Notes: generated by a model not told the origin, from the sequence alone. Counted from the first letter of the stretch, positions 8,781-17,048 are shown. The stretch: 64,000 bases of DNA from Curtobacterium sp. Leaf261 (GCF_001422205.1 NZ_LMMJ01000008.1:486915-550914), one strand, 5' to 3'. Made by a program: numbers and translations.

Positions 8781-8825
8781 GTGATGTCGCGACGAGAGAT
8801 GTCTCGACCAGAGATGTCTCGACGT
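8781..8825. repeat. Three 15-bp direct repeats upstream of the 50-residue gene
   Basis: Units at 8781-8795, 8796-8810 and 8811-8825 follow the pattern GAGATGTCTCGACNN (the first unit has three differences). Each unit contains TCTCGA, so neighbouring units form short TCTC/GAGA inverted pairs. The array sits directly upstream of the minus-strand gene starting at 8759, where operator iterons would be expected. Function is unproven. Confidence 0.7.
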
Positions 8826-8966
8826 GTGCGACTGCTTGATTTTCGAGGCGTGTTCGTGACGGTCACGATCCTCTGCGGAGGTCCTGGTGTCAATCGCCGT
8901 GTCTCCCGGTGTCCGATAGCCGTCTCGACGGTCGCTCCCGACCGTCCTCGTCGTCGCTCCCGACCG

Positions 8967-9278
8967 TCATGTCCGGCGTCCGTGACGGTCGTCGGTGCGG
9001 AGCGTCCGGTGCTTCACGGCGGAACGCCAGACCCACGCCGACGTCGGGTGTCCGAACTGGGCCCACTCCACGAGCACCGCATCCACGGTCCAGCTCCGCA
9101 CGAACCCCCGCACCCGGACGTGGAACGCGGGGAACTGGATCCACGCCCACACCGGGATCGGGTTCACCGCGTGGCAGACGTCGCCGCCGCGCGCGTCCTC
9201 GGACAGCGAGTAGGCATCGGGGCGCGGCGAGTCCGGGTGCTCCGGCGGCGACCACCGGTCCTCTCGACGTCGACCCAT
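8967..9278 (-). CDS. Small SOS-box-controlled protein of unknown function
   Basis: The product has 103 residues. It is rich in Trp and Arg, begins MGRRREDRWSPPEHPDSPRP and has central aromatic strands (NPIPVWAWIQFP, VRGFVRSWTVDAVLVEWAQFG). There is no signal or membrane segment. ATG 9278 was chosen over the upstream in-frame ATG because a -10 hexamer (TCGAAT, minus strand, 9285-9290) stands six bases before it and a LexA box lies between -10 and -35, which would put the upstream codon inside the operator. I do not recognise the family. A role in the DNA-damage response is inferred only from the promoter. Stand-alone gene. Confidence 0.7.
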   Translation of the reverse strand: MGRRREDRWSPPEHPDSPRPDAYSLSEDARGGDVCHAVNPIPVWAWIQFPAFHVRVRGFVRSWTVDAVLVEWAQFGHPTSAWVWRSAVKHRTLRTDDRHGRRT

Positions 9279-9284
9279 GGAGCC

Positions 9285-9314
9285 ATTCGAAACTATGTTC
9301 GAACGCTCCGTCAA
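9285..9314 (-). promoter_or_regulatory. LexA-controlled promoter with SOS box at 9287-9302
   Basis: On the minus strand: -35 TTGACG (9314-9309), 18-base spacer, -10 TCGAAT (9290-9285), then six bases to ATG 9278. The 16-bp TCGAACATAGTTTCGA (9302-9287) matches the actinobacterial LexA consensus TCGAAC-N4-GTTCGA at 11 of 12 fixed positions and overlaps the -10. Repression by LexA and damage induction are expected from this geometry. Confidence 0.75.
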
Positions 9315-9378
9315 GTCGGTGACCGCGTGTCGTGCAGCGTCGATCCCGCTCGACGCTCCGTCTCAGTAGGGTTGCGGC

Positions 9379-10008
9379 ATGTCGACCCGTGTTGCCGTGA
9401 TCATCCTCCGACTCGTCATGGCGGCGCTGTCGATCGCCGGGAGCGTGACGCAGTTCACCATCACGGTCATCGAGGGCCACTCGATCGCCAACTTCTTCAG
9501 CTACTTCACGATCCTCGGGAACATCTTCGCCGCGATCGTCTTCATCGTCGGAGCTGCCCGCCTCGTCCGGAGCCCGACCGGTGAGGTCTTGCCCGCCGTC
9601 CGCGGAGCGTCGGTGCTGTACATGGTGTTCGTGGGTGCCGTCTTCAACACCCTGCTCGTCGGAGCGGACCTCGGTGACCTGCAGCCCTGGATCAACGTCG
9701 TGCACCACATGCTCATGCCGCTGGTCGTCGTCGTGGACTGGCTCGTCTGGCCACCCCGGGGTCGCGTCACGATGCGGACGATGTGGTGGTGGATGGTCCC
9801 GGTCGCGGCGTACGTCGTGTACACGCTGGTCCGTGGTCCGATCGTCGGGTTCTACCCGTACCCGTTCTTCAACCCGGCCGCGGTCGGCGGGTACGGCGGC
9901 GTGACGCTCTACTGCGTCGCGATGCTCGTCGGCTTCGTCGTGCTCGCGTTCCTCGTGCGCTGGTCCGGCAACGCGCTCGGTGCGCGGCGGTGGGCGCGGG
10001 GCCGCTGA
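9379..10008 (+). CDS. Pr6Pr-type integral membrane protein
   Basis: A 209-residue protein with six predicted membrane helices. It carries the FSYFTILGNI segment and the Pro/His-containing loop around HHMLMPLVVVVDWLVWPPRG typical of the Pr6Pr (FAR-17a/AIG1-like) group; the GFYPYPFFNP turn near residue 160 is also characteristic. Membrane location is certain; the biochemical role of the family is not established. ATG 9379 follows TAGGGT (9367-9372) by six bases, a leaderless start. Single gene between the SOS-box gene and tRNA-Gly. Confidence 0.8.
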   Translation: MSTRVAVIILRLVMAALSIAGSVTQFTITVIEGHSIANFFSYFTILGNIFAAIVFIVGAARLVRSPTGEVLPAVRGASVLYMVFVGAVFNTLLVGADLGDLQPWINVVHHMLMPLVVVVDWLVWPPRGRVTMRTMWWWMVPVAAYVVYTLVRGPIVGFYPYPFFNPAAVGGYGGVTLYCVAMLVGFVVLAFLVRWSGNALGARRWARGR

Positions 10009-10099
10009 CGGACGCCGCACGGCTCGACACGGGGGCAGACGATCGCGGGGCGCAGCACGAGACGAGACGAGACGAGACCACCGAGAGGCGACTGGACGG

Positions 10100-10170
10100 A
10101 GGGGATGACGGGAATCGAACCCGCGTAATCAGTTTGGAAGACTGAGGCTCTACCATTGAGCTACATCCCC
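10100..10170 (-). tRNA. tRNA-Gly (anticodon TCC)
   Basis: On the minus strand the acceptor GGGGATG pairs with CATCCCC (7 bp). The anticodon stem TCAGT/ACTGA encloses CTTCCAA (anticodon TCC, reads GGA), and the T-loop is TTCGATT. The CCA end is not encoded. A pentanucleotide tract (ACGAG x4, 10057-10076) lies just beyond the 3' end. Confidence 0.95.
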
Positions 10171-10217
10171 GCGTGCATCCGCATCGGACGCAGCCACACC
10201 ATGGTAGCGGACCCAGA

Positions 10218-10266
10218 GCCGCACAAGCACCAGAGCCGCACAGGCACCAGGCCGCACAGGCACCAG
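10218..10266 (+). repeat. 16/17-bp tandem repeat, three copies
   Basis: GCCGCACAGGCACCAG occurs at 10235-10250 and 10251-10266, with a one-base-longer variant at 10218-10234. It lies between tRNA-Gly and the next small gene, outside coding sequence if the GTG 10339 start is right. Confidence 0.75.
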
Positions 10267-10338
10267 GGCACACAGGCCCGCGCACCACACGCACCAGCGC
10301 GACGGCCCACCGGACCCGCACCGACCTACACTCGCACT

Positions 10339-10695
10339 GTGCGCCTCCCGTCCGTCCCCGGCCCAGCCGTCTCCGGCCCAGCCGACCCGCAGACGGACCG
10401 TGCACGCCGGAGCCAACGACTCGTCCGGCGGAGCCGCGTGCTGTCCTACGTGCTCGCCGGGCTCGGAGTCGTGGTGCTGTCGTTCGCGCCGTCGGTCCTC
10501 GGGGAGCCGACCACGGACACCGGTCGGGTGCTCCTGCAGGTCGTGCGTCCGGTCGTCGCGGGGGTGCTGATCGTGGCCGCGCTCGCCGTGCAGGTGGTCG
10601 TCGGCATCACGTGGCGTCGGGACCTGCTGCAGCCGGCCGATCCGACCCCGGACGCTCCTGCAGACCCACCCGCACCCGGCTCTCCACAAGTCTGA
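10339..10695 (+). CDS. Small two-helix membrane protein, hypothetical
   Basis: 118 residues with a basic N-terminal region (RRSQRLVRRSR), two hydrophobic helices (about residues 37-58 and 67-92) and a short Pro/Asp-rich tail. GTG 10339 is preceded six bases upstream by a good -10 (TACACT, 10327-10332), which argues for a leaderless mRNA and against the longer reading frame running back into the repeat and tRNA. I do not recognise the family; similar short membrane proteins near tRNA genes are common in the group. Function unknown. Confidence 0.6.
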   Translation: MRLPSVPGPAVSGPADPQTDRARRSQRLVRRSRVLSYVLAGLGVVVLSFAPSVLGEPTTDTGRVLLQVVRPVVAGVLIVAALAVQVVVGITWRRDLLQPADPTPDAPADPPAPGSPQV

Positions 10696-10820
10696 ACACC
10701 CGCCAGGAACGAGCCGTGCGCACCCGCTAGACTCGTCGGGGTCATCGGGCCGGATCCGTCCTGCCCGAACACCTGGCCCGGCAATCCGTCTCGTACGGCA
10801 ATCCGTCCTCGACAACAGGG

Positions 10821-10897
10821 CGGGGCGTAGCTCAGCTTGGTAGAGCGCCCGCTTTGGGAGCGGGAGGTCGCAGGTTCAAATCCTGTCGCCCCGACCA
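10821..10897 (+). tRNA. tRNA-Pro (anticodon TGG), CCA encoded
   Basis: Acceptor CGGGGCG pairs with CGCCCCG. The D-arm holds the AGCTTGGTAGA loop, and anticodon stem CCCGC/GCGGG encloses TTTGGGA (anticodon TGG, reads CCA). The T-arm is GCAGG-TTCAAAT-CCTGT, discriminator A 10894, CCA 10895-10897. It lies 71 bases upstream of tig. Confidence 0.96.
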
Positions 10898-10968
10898 GGT
10901 CACACGACTGCTGAACAGCACGACACCTCTGAACAGCACCCAAAACGTCAATCTCAGGAGAACATCCC

Positions 10969-12321
10969 TTGGTCACCAGCAACGTCGACAAGGTCAGCCC
11001 CACCCGGGTCAAGCTCACGGTGAACGTGACGCCGGAGGAGCTCAAGCCGAGCATCGACCACGCCTACGCGCACATCGCCGAGCAGATCAACATCCCCGGC
11101 TTCCGCAAGGGAAAGGTCCCGCCGGCCATCGTCGACCAGCGCGTCGGCCGTCCGGAGGTCCTCAACCACGCCGTCGGTGACGCCATCGACACGTTCTACC
11201 GCCAGGCGGTGGAGGAGCAGGAGCTCCGCGTCCTCGGGCGTGCGGAGGCCGACGTGGCCGAGCTGCCGAGCGTCAAGGACTTCACCGGCGACCTCGTCCT
11301 CACGTTCGAGGTCGACGTCCGCCCCGAGTTCGACATCCCGAAGTACGACGGCCTCGAGCTCACCGTCGACGCGGTCGAGGTCTCCGACGACGAGATCGAC
11401 GAGGAGCTGCAGAACCTGCGCACCCGGTTCGGCACCCTCGTCACGGTCGACCGTCCGGCCGCCACGGGCGACTTCGTCCAGATCGACCTCGTCGCCACCA
11501 TCGGTACGGAAGAGGTCGACAACGCCACGGGCGTCTCCTACGAGCTCGGATCCGGCGACCTGATCGACGGCATCGACGAGGCACTCGAGTCCCTGACCGC
11601 GGACGAGGCGACGACCTTCGAGTCGAAGCTCCTCGGCGGCGACCACGAGGGCGAGACCGCCCAGATCGCGGTCACCGTCACCGCCGTCAAGGAGCGCGAG
11701 CTCCCCGACGCCGACGACGAGTTCGCGCAGATCGCCAGCCAGTTCGACACGATCGACGAGCTCAAGGTCGACCTGAAGGACCAGATCGTCAAGTCGAAGT
11801 CGTTCGGCCAGGGCGCCGCGGCACGCGACCAGCTCGTCGAGAAGCTCCTCGACTCGGTCGAGATCCCGATCTCCGACCAGCTCATCGAGGACGAGGTCAC
11901 GCGTCACCTCGAGCAGGAGAACCGCCTCGAGGACGACGAGCACCGTGCCGAGGTCGCCGAGTCGAGCCAGAAGGCCTTCAAGAGCCAGCTGCTCCTCGAC
12001 GCGATCGCCGAGCAGGAGAAGGTCCAGGTCTCCCAGGAAGAGCTGACCCAGTACCTCATCCAGGCCGCCGCCCAGTACGGCATGGAGCCCGGTGAGTTCA
12101 TCAAGGTCATCGACCAGAACGGCCAGATCCCCGGCATGGTCGGCGAGGTCGCCCGCTCGAAGGCCGTCGCCACGGTCCTCGCCAAGGCGAAGGTCGTCGA
12201 CACCGACGGCAAGCCCGTCGACCTCTCCGCGTTCACCGCTGGTGTCGCGCAGGACGACGCCGACACGACCGACGACGAGTCGGCCGACGCCACCGAGACG
12301 GCGGACGCGGACGCCAAGTAG
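10969..12321 (+). CDS. tig: Trigger factor, ribosome-associated chaperone and PPIase
   Basis: 450 residues. The ribosome-docking signature GFRKGKVPP is at about residues 44-52 of the N-terminal domain, an FKBP-like peptidyl-prolyl isomerase domain follows at about 160-245, and a helical substrate-cradling domain forms the rest, ending in an acidic tail ([22 protein letters not shown]). It binds nascent chains at the ribosome exit. The start is TTG 10969, fixed by AGGAG eight bases upstream and by the conserved [13 protein letters not shown] beginning; no ATG fits. It is followed by a terminator and then clpP1-clpP2, the usual actinobacterial order. Confidence 0.97.
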   Translation: MVTSNVDKVSPTRVKLTVNVTPEELKPSIDHAYAHIAEQINIPGFRKGKVPPAIVDQRVGRPEVLNHAVGDAIDTFYRQAVEEQELRVLGRAEADVAELPSVKDFTGDLVLTFEVDVRPEFDIPKYDGLELTVDAVEVSDDEIDEELQNLRTRFGTLVTVDRPAATGDFVQIDLVATIGTEEVDNATGVSYELGSGDLIDGIDEALESLTADEATTFESKLLGGDHEGETAQIAVTVTAVKERELPDADDEFAQIASQFDTIDELKVDLKDQIVKSKSFGQGAAARDQLVEKLLDSVEIPISDQLIEDEVTRHLEQENRLEDDEHRAEVAESSQKAFKSQLLLDAIAEQEKVQVSQEELTQYLIQAAAQYGMEPGEFIKVIDQNGQIPGMVGEVARSKAVATVLAKAKVVDTDGKPVDLSAFTAGVAQDDADTTDDESADATETADADAK

Positions 12322-12371
12322 CGCGATCGCGGACGCTGCAGAGCGCGGGTCGCGAACGCGACAGCCATCCT

Positions 12372-12411
12372 GACGGGAGGCACGGTGCCAGCTGGCACCG
12401 TGCCTCCCGTC
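12372..12411 (+). terminator. Strong hairpin after tig
   Basis: An 18-bp perfect stem, GACGGGAGGCACGGTGCC paired with its complement around an AGCT loop, lies 50 bases after the tig stop. There is no U-run, as is usual in high-GC actinobacteria. It separates tig from the clpP operon. Confidence 0.8.
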
Positions 12412-12513
12412 CGTTGCATGGCGGGCCATGTATGCCCCTGGCGAACTCGTGCGAAACGCGCTGTTGCACCCGATAGGTTCGACAACAAGCGACAACTGAA
12501 CGGGAGCTATTCC

Positions 12514-13155
12514 ATGGCCGAAGCAACACTGAACCCCAGTGTTTTTGACCGCCTTCTGCGGGACCGTATCGTCTGGCTCGGTTCCGAGGTCCGCGACGAC
12601 AACTCCAACGAGATCGCGGCCAAGCTGCTGCTCCTCGCTGCTGAGGACCCCGAGAAGGACATCTACCTCTACATCAACTCGCCCGGTGGTTCGATCACCG
12701 CCGGCATGGCGATCTACGACACGATGCAGTTCGTGCCGAACGACATCGTCACCGTGGGCATCGGTCTCGCGGCGTCGATGGGGCAGTTCCTGCTCTCGTC
12801 GGGAACACCTGGCAAGCGATACATCACCCCGAACGCGCGCGTGCTCCTGCACCAGCCGTCCGGTGGGTTCGGTGGCACCGCGGCCGACATCCAGACGCAG
12901 GCCAAGGTCATCCTCGACATGAAGAAGCGCATGGCGGAGCTGACGGCCGAGCAGACCGGCAAGTCGATCGAGCAGATCCTGAAGGACAACGACCGCGACA
13001 ACTGGTTCTCCGCGCAGGAGGCCCTGGAGTACGGCTTCGTCGACCACCTCCGCGCGATGAGCTCCGAGGTCATCGGCGGCGGTGGGACGGTCGCCCCGGG
13101 CGACGCCCCGACCCCGGCCGCCGAGCCCGACGCCGCGGGCCCCGACCAGTCCTAG
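12514..13155 (+). CDS. clpP1: ATP-dependent Clp protease proteolytic subunit, ClpP1
   Basis: 213 residues. The Ser-His-Asp triad is visible as Ser88 (GLAASMGQF), His113 (ARVLLHQPS) and Asp162 (NDRDNWFS). The oligomerisation sensor [10 protein letters not shown] is near residue 50. The C-terminal 20 residues are a Pro/Ala/Gly tail. Actinobacteria make a mixed ClpP1P2 14-mer that works with ClpX or ClpC; clpP2 follows 27 bases later. ATG 12514 has GGGAG eight bases upstream. Confidence 0.96.
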   Translation: MAEATLNPSVFDRLLRDRIVWLGSEVRDDNSNEIAAKLLLLAAEDPEKDIYLYINSPGGSITAGMAIYDTMQFVPNDIVTVGIGLAASMGQFLLSSGTPGKRYITPNARVLLHQPSGGFGGTAADIQTQAKVILDMKKRMAELTAEQTGKSIEQILKDNDRDNWFSAQEALEYGFVDHLRAMSSEVIGGGGTVAPGDAPTPAAEPDAAGPDQS

Positions 13156-13182
13156 CCCACCACCAAGAAAAGGAAATCGAGA

Positions 13183-13842
13183 ATGCATCTCCCAATGCTC
13201 GGTGGCGCGCAGAACGTCCCGGCCCCCACTGATCGGTACATCCTCCCGAGCTTCGAGGAGCGCACCGCCTACGGCTACAAGCGGCAGGACCCGTACGCCA
13301 AGCTCTTCGAGGACCGCATCGTGTTCCTCGGCGTGCAGGTGGACGACGCCTCGGCCGACGACGTCATGGCGCAGCTCCTGGTCCTCGAGTCGATGGACCC
13401 CGACCGCGACATCGTCATGTACATCAACTCACCGGGTGGCTCGTTCACCGCGATGACGGCGATCTACGACACGATGCAGTACATCCGCCCGCAGATCCAG
13501 ACCGTCTGCCTCGGTCAGGCGGCGTCGGCAGCCTCGGTGCTGCTCGCCGGCGGGACCCCGGGCAAGCGGCTCGCCCTGCCGAACGCCCGCGTGCTCATCC
13601 ACCAGCCTGCCGTGCAGCAGGGTGGCGGACAGGCGTCCGACATCGAGATCCAGGCGGCGGAGATCCTCCGGATGCGCACCTGGCTCGAGGAGACGCTGTC
13701 GAAGCACTCGAACAAGACGCCGGCGGAGATCAACCACGACATCGAGCGCGACAAGATCATGTCAGCGGCCGAGGCTGTGGAGTACGGTCTCATTGACCAG
13801 GTCCTGACGAGCCGGAAGAACCTGCCGGCCCTCGTCAAGTAG
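13183..13842 (+). CDS. clpP2: ATP-dependent Clp protease proteolytic subunit, ClpP2
   Basis: 219 residues, with triad Ser115 ([10 protein letters not shown]), His140 (VLIHQP) and Asp190 ([11 protein letters not shown]). The longer N-terminal stretch before [12 protein letters not shown], compared with ClpP1, is normal for ClpP2. It forms one heptameric ring of the ClpP1P2 protease, which is generally essential in actinobacteria. AAGGA precedes ATG 13183. It is co-transcribed with clpP1, and transcription should end at the hairpin beginning seven bases after the stop. clpX is not directly next: two minus-strand copper genes intervene. Confidence 0.96.
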   Translation: MHLPMLGGAQNVPAPTDRYILPSFEERTAYGYKRQDPYAKLFEDRIVFLGVQVDDASADDVMAQLLVLESMDPDRDIVMYINSPGGSFTAMTAIYDTMQYIRPQIQTVCLGQAASAASVLLAGGTPGKRLALPNARVLIHQPAVQQGGGQASDIEIQAAEILRMRTWLEETLSKHSNKTPAEINHDIERDKIMSAAEAVEYGLIDQVLTSRKNLPALVK

Positions 13843-13848
13843 GCACCG

Positions 13849-13884
13849 CGAAGGGCCCCTCTCCCGTGGGAGAGGGGCCCTTCG
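13849..13884 (+). terminator. Intrinsic-type terminator of clpP1P2
   Basis: A perfect 17-bp inverted repeat (CGAAGGGCCCCTCTCCC and its complement) with a GT centre starts seven bases after the clpP2 stop and is followed by TCATGC. It is one of the clearest terminator hairpins in the window. Confidence 0.9.
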
Positions 13885-13924
13885 TCATGCTCGGGTGCGG
13901 GTGGGGCCGGTGCTGACGCCGAAT

Positions 13925-13978
13925 GAGAAGTGCGTGTCTGTCGGGTCGCGCGTTGCACCCGACAGTCGGGCACTTCTC
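13925..13978. repeat. 54-bp palindromic repeat, copy 1
   Basis: Left arm GAGAAGTGCGTGTCTGTCG, 16-base centre, right arm CGACAGTCGGGCACTTCTC; the arms pair with three mismatches. It lies between the convergent clpP2 (+) and copC (-) ends. Copies 2 and 3 (24144-24197, 43621-43674) have the same length and layout. It may be a bidirectional terminator or a REP-like element. Confidence 0.85.
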
Positions 13979-13995
13979 GAGGCGCGTCCTGCGGG

Positions 13996-14802
13996 TCAGT
14001 CCTCGTGCTCGTCGTCCTCGTCGTCCGCGGCTGCCGTGGCCGGGCGGCGCAGGAGGAGCAGCACGACGACGACGAGTGCGATGACGACGACGCCCCCGCC
14101 GCCGATCCACAGGGCGTCGCCGAGGACGCCGTCCGATCCGCTCGTCGTCGATCCGCCGGCCGCGGGTGCACTCGCAGCGGCGGATTCGGCCGGGGTCGTC
14201 GCCCTGCCGCCGTCCGGGTCGTTCGTGGCACAGGTGGGTGGGGTCGTGGCGCCCTTCGACGGCACGAACGAGGCCGGCGCCTGCCACGTGAAGGAGTACG
14301 AGTCGGAGACCGTGTGGCCGTCCGCCGAGACGACCTGCCACTCGGCGGTGTACCTGCCGGACGGACCGAGCGCGGCCTTGGTGGTCATCGACGGGCCGTC
14401 GACGGACACGCAGCCGTTCTCGAAGTACCGACCGTCGTCGCCCGTGATGCGGAACGCGAACCCGGGGTTCGTGGCGCTGTCGATGTCGAGCAGCTTGTCG
14501 TTCGTGGTGATCTCGAACGACTTCGGGAGGCTCGTGATCGTGCCGTCCACCGCGGGGGTCGACGCGATCATGTAGTTGTGTGCCGACGCCGGTGCCGCGA
14601 GTCCGATGACGGCACCGCCTGCGAGTGCCGCACCGACGGCGGCGGCTGCAGCGAGCCTCCAGACCGATCGGCGACCAGCTGCCGGACGTGCGGACGGCTC
14701 CGGACGTGCGGACGGCTCCGGACGGGTGCGGGTCCCGCTGCGCGGCGGCCGGGAGGCGCGGGTCGCCTCGTCTGCAGAGCGTCCGTTCCGGAGTGTGGTC
14801 AC
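13996..14802 (-). CDS. copC: CopC-domain copper-binding protein, membrane anchored
   Basis: 268 residues. A basic N-terminal tail with ARPEPS repeats precedes a signal segment (about residues 45-70) ending ...PASAHNYM, so the mature chain starts with His as in CopC proteins, where the N-terminal His binds copper. A CopC-type beta-sandwich follows (STPAVDGTITSLPKSFEI..., GRYTAEWQVVSADGHTVSDSYSFTW). The C-terminus has one membrane helix and an acidic tail (DDEDDEHED). It overlaps ycnI by 4 bases. The extracytoplasmic copper-handling role follows from the family. Confidence 0.88.
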   Translation of the reverse strand: MTTLRNGRSADEATRASRPPRSGTRTRPEPSARPEPSARPAAGRRSVWRLAAAAAVGAALAGGAVIGLAAPASAHNYMIASTPAVDGTITSLPKSFEITTNDKLLDIDSATNPGFAFRITGDDGRYFENGCVSVDGPSMTTKAALGPSGRYTAEWQVVSADGHTVSDSYSFTWQAPASFVPSKGATTPPTCATNDPDGGRATTPAESAAASAPAAGGSTTSGSDGVLGDALWIGGGGVVVIALVVVVLLLLRRPATAAADDEDDEHED

Positions 14803-15542
14803 CGGGTGCGCTTCCGTGCGGTGGCGACCGCGCTGACGATCCCGACGGCCCCGACGACGAGCCCGGCGATCCCGAGTCCGCGCGCGACGTTGTCCGGGGT
14901 GGCCGTGGCCTCGCCGGTGGGGGCTGCGCTGCCGGACGCCTCGTCGGACGCGTGCTCGGCCGCGTGGTCGTCGTCGTCGTCCGCGCCGGTGATCGCCGAC
15001 GTCAGGGTGACGCTCGGCGCGGGGTGCTCCGGCTCGTCCTCACCGGCCTTCTGCTGCTGGTCCCACTCGGTCGAGCCCTGCTCGCACGTCTGGGTCACCG
15101 GGAACTCCACGAGGTCACCGGCCTTGCCGTCCGGCAGGGACAGGGAGAGCTGGAACGTGTCGCGCTCGTCGGCCGGGAGTGGGGTGGCGGCGGTGTAGGT
15201 GACGCTCGTGACGCGGGTGCCAGCGTCCTCGGGGTTCTCGTCGTCGGCACTCGCGGACTTGCTCGTGTACGGCTCGGTCGCCTTCGTGATCGTCCAGTTC
15301 GGGTTGACGGTGGGAGTGACCTCGATGACCGGCTCCGGGACGTGGAACGTGAGCGCGGTGGTGGGGGAGCCGTCGCAGCCGTGCGGCACCGAGAAGGTCA
15401 GCGTCGTGTACGAGTTCGCCGCCGTGTCGGTGGCGTCGGCCGAGATGTGCGCGCTCGCCGCGACCGCGGTGCCGAGGACGATGGCCGCGGCGATGCCTGC
15501 CGTGGCGGTGACGCCCGTGACGAGTCGACGGCGCTGCTGCAT
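14799..15542 (-). CDS. ycnI: YcnI-family (DUF1775) copper-binding membrane protein
   Basis: 247 residues. The signal peptide (MQQRRRLVTGVTATAGIAAA) is cut before AHISADATDT, giving the N-terminal His expected of YcnI's monohistidine copper site. The DUF1775 domain (about residues 30-185) contains the PHGCDGSPTT stretch and conserved Trp in NPNWTI. An Asp/His-rich linker and a C-terminal membrane helix follow. Start ATG 15542 is supported by GAGAGGAT just upstream; longer in-frame starts run through the promoter. First gene of a two-gene copper operon, likely regulated through the dyad at 15561-15575. Confidence 0.88.
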   Translation of the reverse strand: MQQRRRLVTGVTATAGIAAAIVLGTAVAASAHISADATDTAANSYTTLTFSVPHGCDGSPTTALTFHVPEPVIEVTPTVNPNWTITKATEPYTSKSASADDENPEDAGTRVTSVTYTAATPLPADERDTFQLSLSLPDGKAGDLVEFPVTQTCEQGSTEWDQQQKAGEDEPEHPAPSVTLTSAITGADDDDDHAAEHASDEASGSAAPTGEATATPDNVARGLGIAGLVVGAVGIVSAVATARKRTR

Positions 15543-15560
15543 GGATGGATCCTCTCGATT

Positions 15561-15589
15561 TCTACAACTTGTAGAGTGCTTGCCGCCAA
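15561..15589 (-). promoter_or_regulatory. ycnI promoter with a perfect 15-bp dyad operator
   Basis: TCTACAACTTGTAGA (15561-15575) is a perfect palindrome around a single central C. On the minus strand it overlaps the proposed -10 (TGTAGA, 15566-15561); TTGGCG (15589-15584) stands 17 bases upstream as -35. A repressor bound here would block the copper operon. The TACA...TGTA core recalls BlaI/CopY-type sites but with a 3-base rather than 2-base centre. Confidence 0.6.
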
Positions 15590-15767
15590 ACGTAGTCGGC
15601 GTCGGTGACGAACACAATTCGCGTGGTGCCGTCGGCGAACTCGGCCGTGGATCACGGCAGGGCGTCACTCGCAGTGTCGCCGGGAGCGATTAGGCTCGAC
15701 TGCACGACGATCCCGTGTACCACGGCCACCTCACCAGGCCGTGTGCACCAGACCAAGGAGGCCGGGC

Positions 15768-17048
15768 ATGGCGCGTATCGGAGAGAGCGGCGATCTCCTC
15801 AAGTGCTCGTTCTGCGGCAAGAGCCAGAAGCAGGTCCAGCAGCTCATCGCGGGTCCGGGCGTCTACATCTGCGACGAGTGCGTCGAGCTCTGCAACGAGA
15901 TCATCGAGGAGCGTCTCGCCGAGGCCGGCGAAGAGTCCGCCGGCGGGGACTTCGAGCTCCCCAAGCCCCGTGAGATCTTCCAGTTCCTCGAGCAGTACGT
16001 CATCGGCCAGGACCCCGCCAAGAAGGCCCTCAGCGTCGCCGTCTACAACCACTACAAGCGCATCCGTGCGCAGGGTGCGCTCACCGCGGCGGAGAACCGC
16101 GGGGACGAGATCGAGATCGCCAAGTCGAACATCCTGCTCATCGGCCCGACCGGCTGCGGCAAGACCTACCTGGCGCAGACGCTCGCCAAGCGCCTCAACG
16201 TGCCGTTCGCCGTCGCGGACGCCACCGCCCTGACGGAGGCCGGCTACGTCGGCGAAGACGTCGAGAACATCCTCCTCAAGCTGATCCAGGCCGCCGACTA
16301 CGACGTCAAGCGGGCCGAGACCGGCATCATCTACATCGACGAGGTCGACAAGATCGCCCGCAAGGCGGAGAACCCCTCGATCACCAGGGACGTCTCCGGC
16401 GAAGGCGTCCAGCAGGCGCTCCTCAAGATCCTCGAGGGCACGACCGCATCGGTCCCGCCGCAGGGCGGTCGGAAGCACCCGCACCAGGAGTTCATCCAGA
16501 TCGACACGACGAACGTCCTGTTCATCGTGGCCGGTGCGTTCGCGGGCCTCGAGGAGATCATCTCGTCGCGCGTCGGCAAGCGCGGCATCGGCTTCGGCGC
16601 CCCCCTCCACAACCCGCTCGACCACGCGGACCTCTACGCCGAGGTCCTGCCGGAGGACCTCCACAAGTTCGGGCTCATCCCGGAGTTCATCGGCCGGCTG
16701 CCCGTCGTCACCACGGTGTCACCGCTCGACCAGGCCGCGCTGATGCAGATCCTGACCGAGCCGAAGAACGCGCTCGTCAAGCAGTACCAGCGGATGTTCG
16801 AGATCGACGGGGTCGAGCTCGAGTTCGACCAGGCCGCGCTCGAGTCCATCGCCGACCTCGCAGTGCTCCGACAGACGGGTGCTCGCGGGCTCCGCGCCAT
16901 CCTCGAAGAGGTCCTCGGGCCGATCATGTTCGACGTCCCCTCGGACGCCGATGTCGCCCGGGTGGTCGTGACGCAGGCCACGGTGCTCGAGAACGCTGCG
17001 CCGACGATCGTGCCGCGGGCGCCGAAGCGCGTCGAGAAGTCCGCGTAG
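15768..17048 (+). CDS. clpX: ClpX, ATPase and substrate-recognition subunit of the Clp protease
   Basis: 426 residues. The N-terminal zinc finger has four cysteines (Cys13, Cys16 and the CDECVELC pair near 36-39). The AAA+ core has Walker A GPTGCGKT near residue 125 and Walker [11 protein letters not shown] near 188; the pore-loop region and sensor 2 (TGARGLRAI) follow. ClpX unfolds tagged proteins and feeds them to ClpP1P2. ATG 15768 follows AAGGAG by seven bases. Its own promoter must lie in the 225-base gap shared with ycnI. The gene ends before a long hairpin facing dcp. Confidence 0.97.
   Translation: MARIGESGDLLKCSFCGKSQKQVQQLIAGPGVYICDECVELCNEIIEERLAEAGEESAGGDFELPKPREIFQFLEQYVIGQDPAKKALSVAVYNHYKRIRAQGALTAAENRGDEIEIAKSNILLIGPTGCGKTYLAQTLAKRLNVPFAVADATALTEAGYVGEDVENILLKLIQAADYDVKRAETGIIYIDEVDKIARKAENPSITRDVSGEGVQQALLKILEGTTASVPPQGGRKHPHQEFIQIDTTNVLFIVAGAFAGLEEIISSRVGKRGIGFGAPLHNPLDHADLYAEVLPEDLHKFGLIPEFIGRLPVVTTVSPLDQAALMQILTEPKNALVKQYQRMFEIDGVELEFDQAALESIADLAVLRQTGARGLRAILEEVLGPIMFDVPSDADVARVVVTQATVLENAAPTIVPRAPKRVEKSA

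Noticed and set aside
12420..12513. Possible ClgR-type operator upstream of clpP1
   Set aside because: GCGAAC and GCGAAA stretches are present, but they are not arranged as an inverted repeat of the expected spacing.
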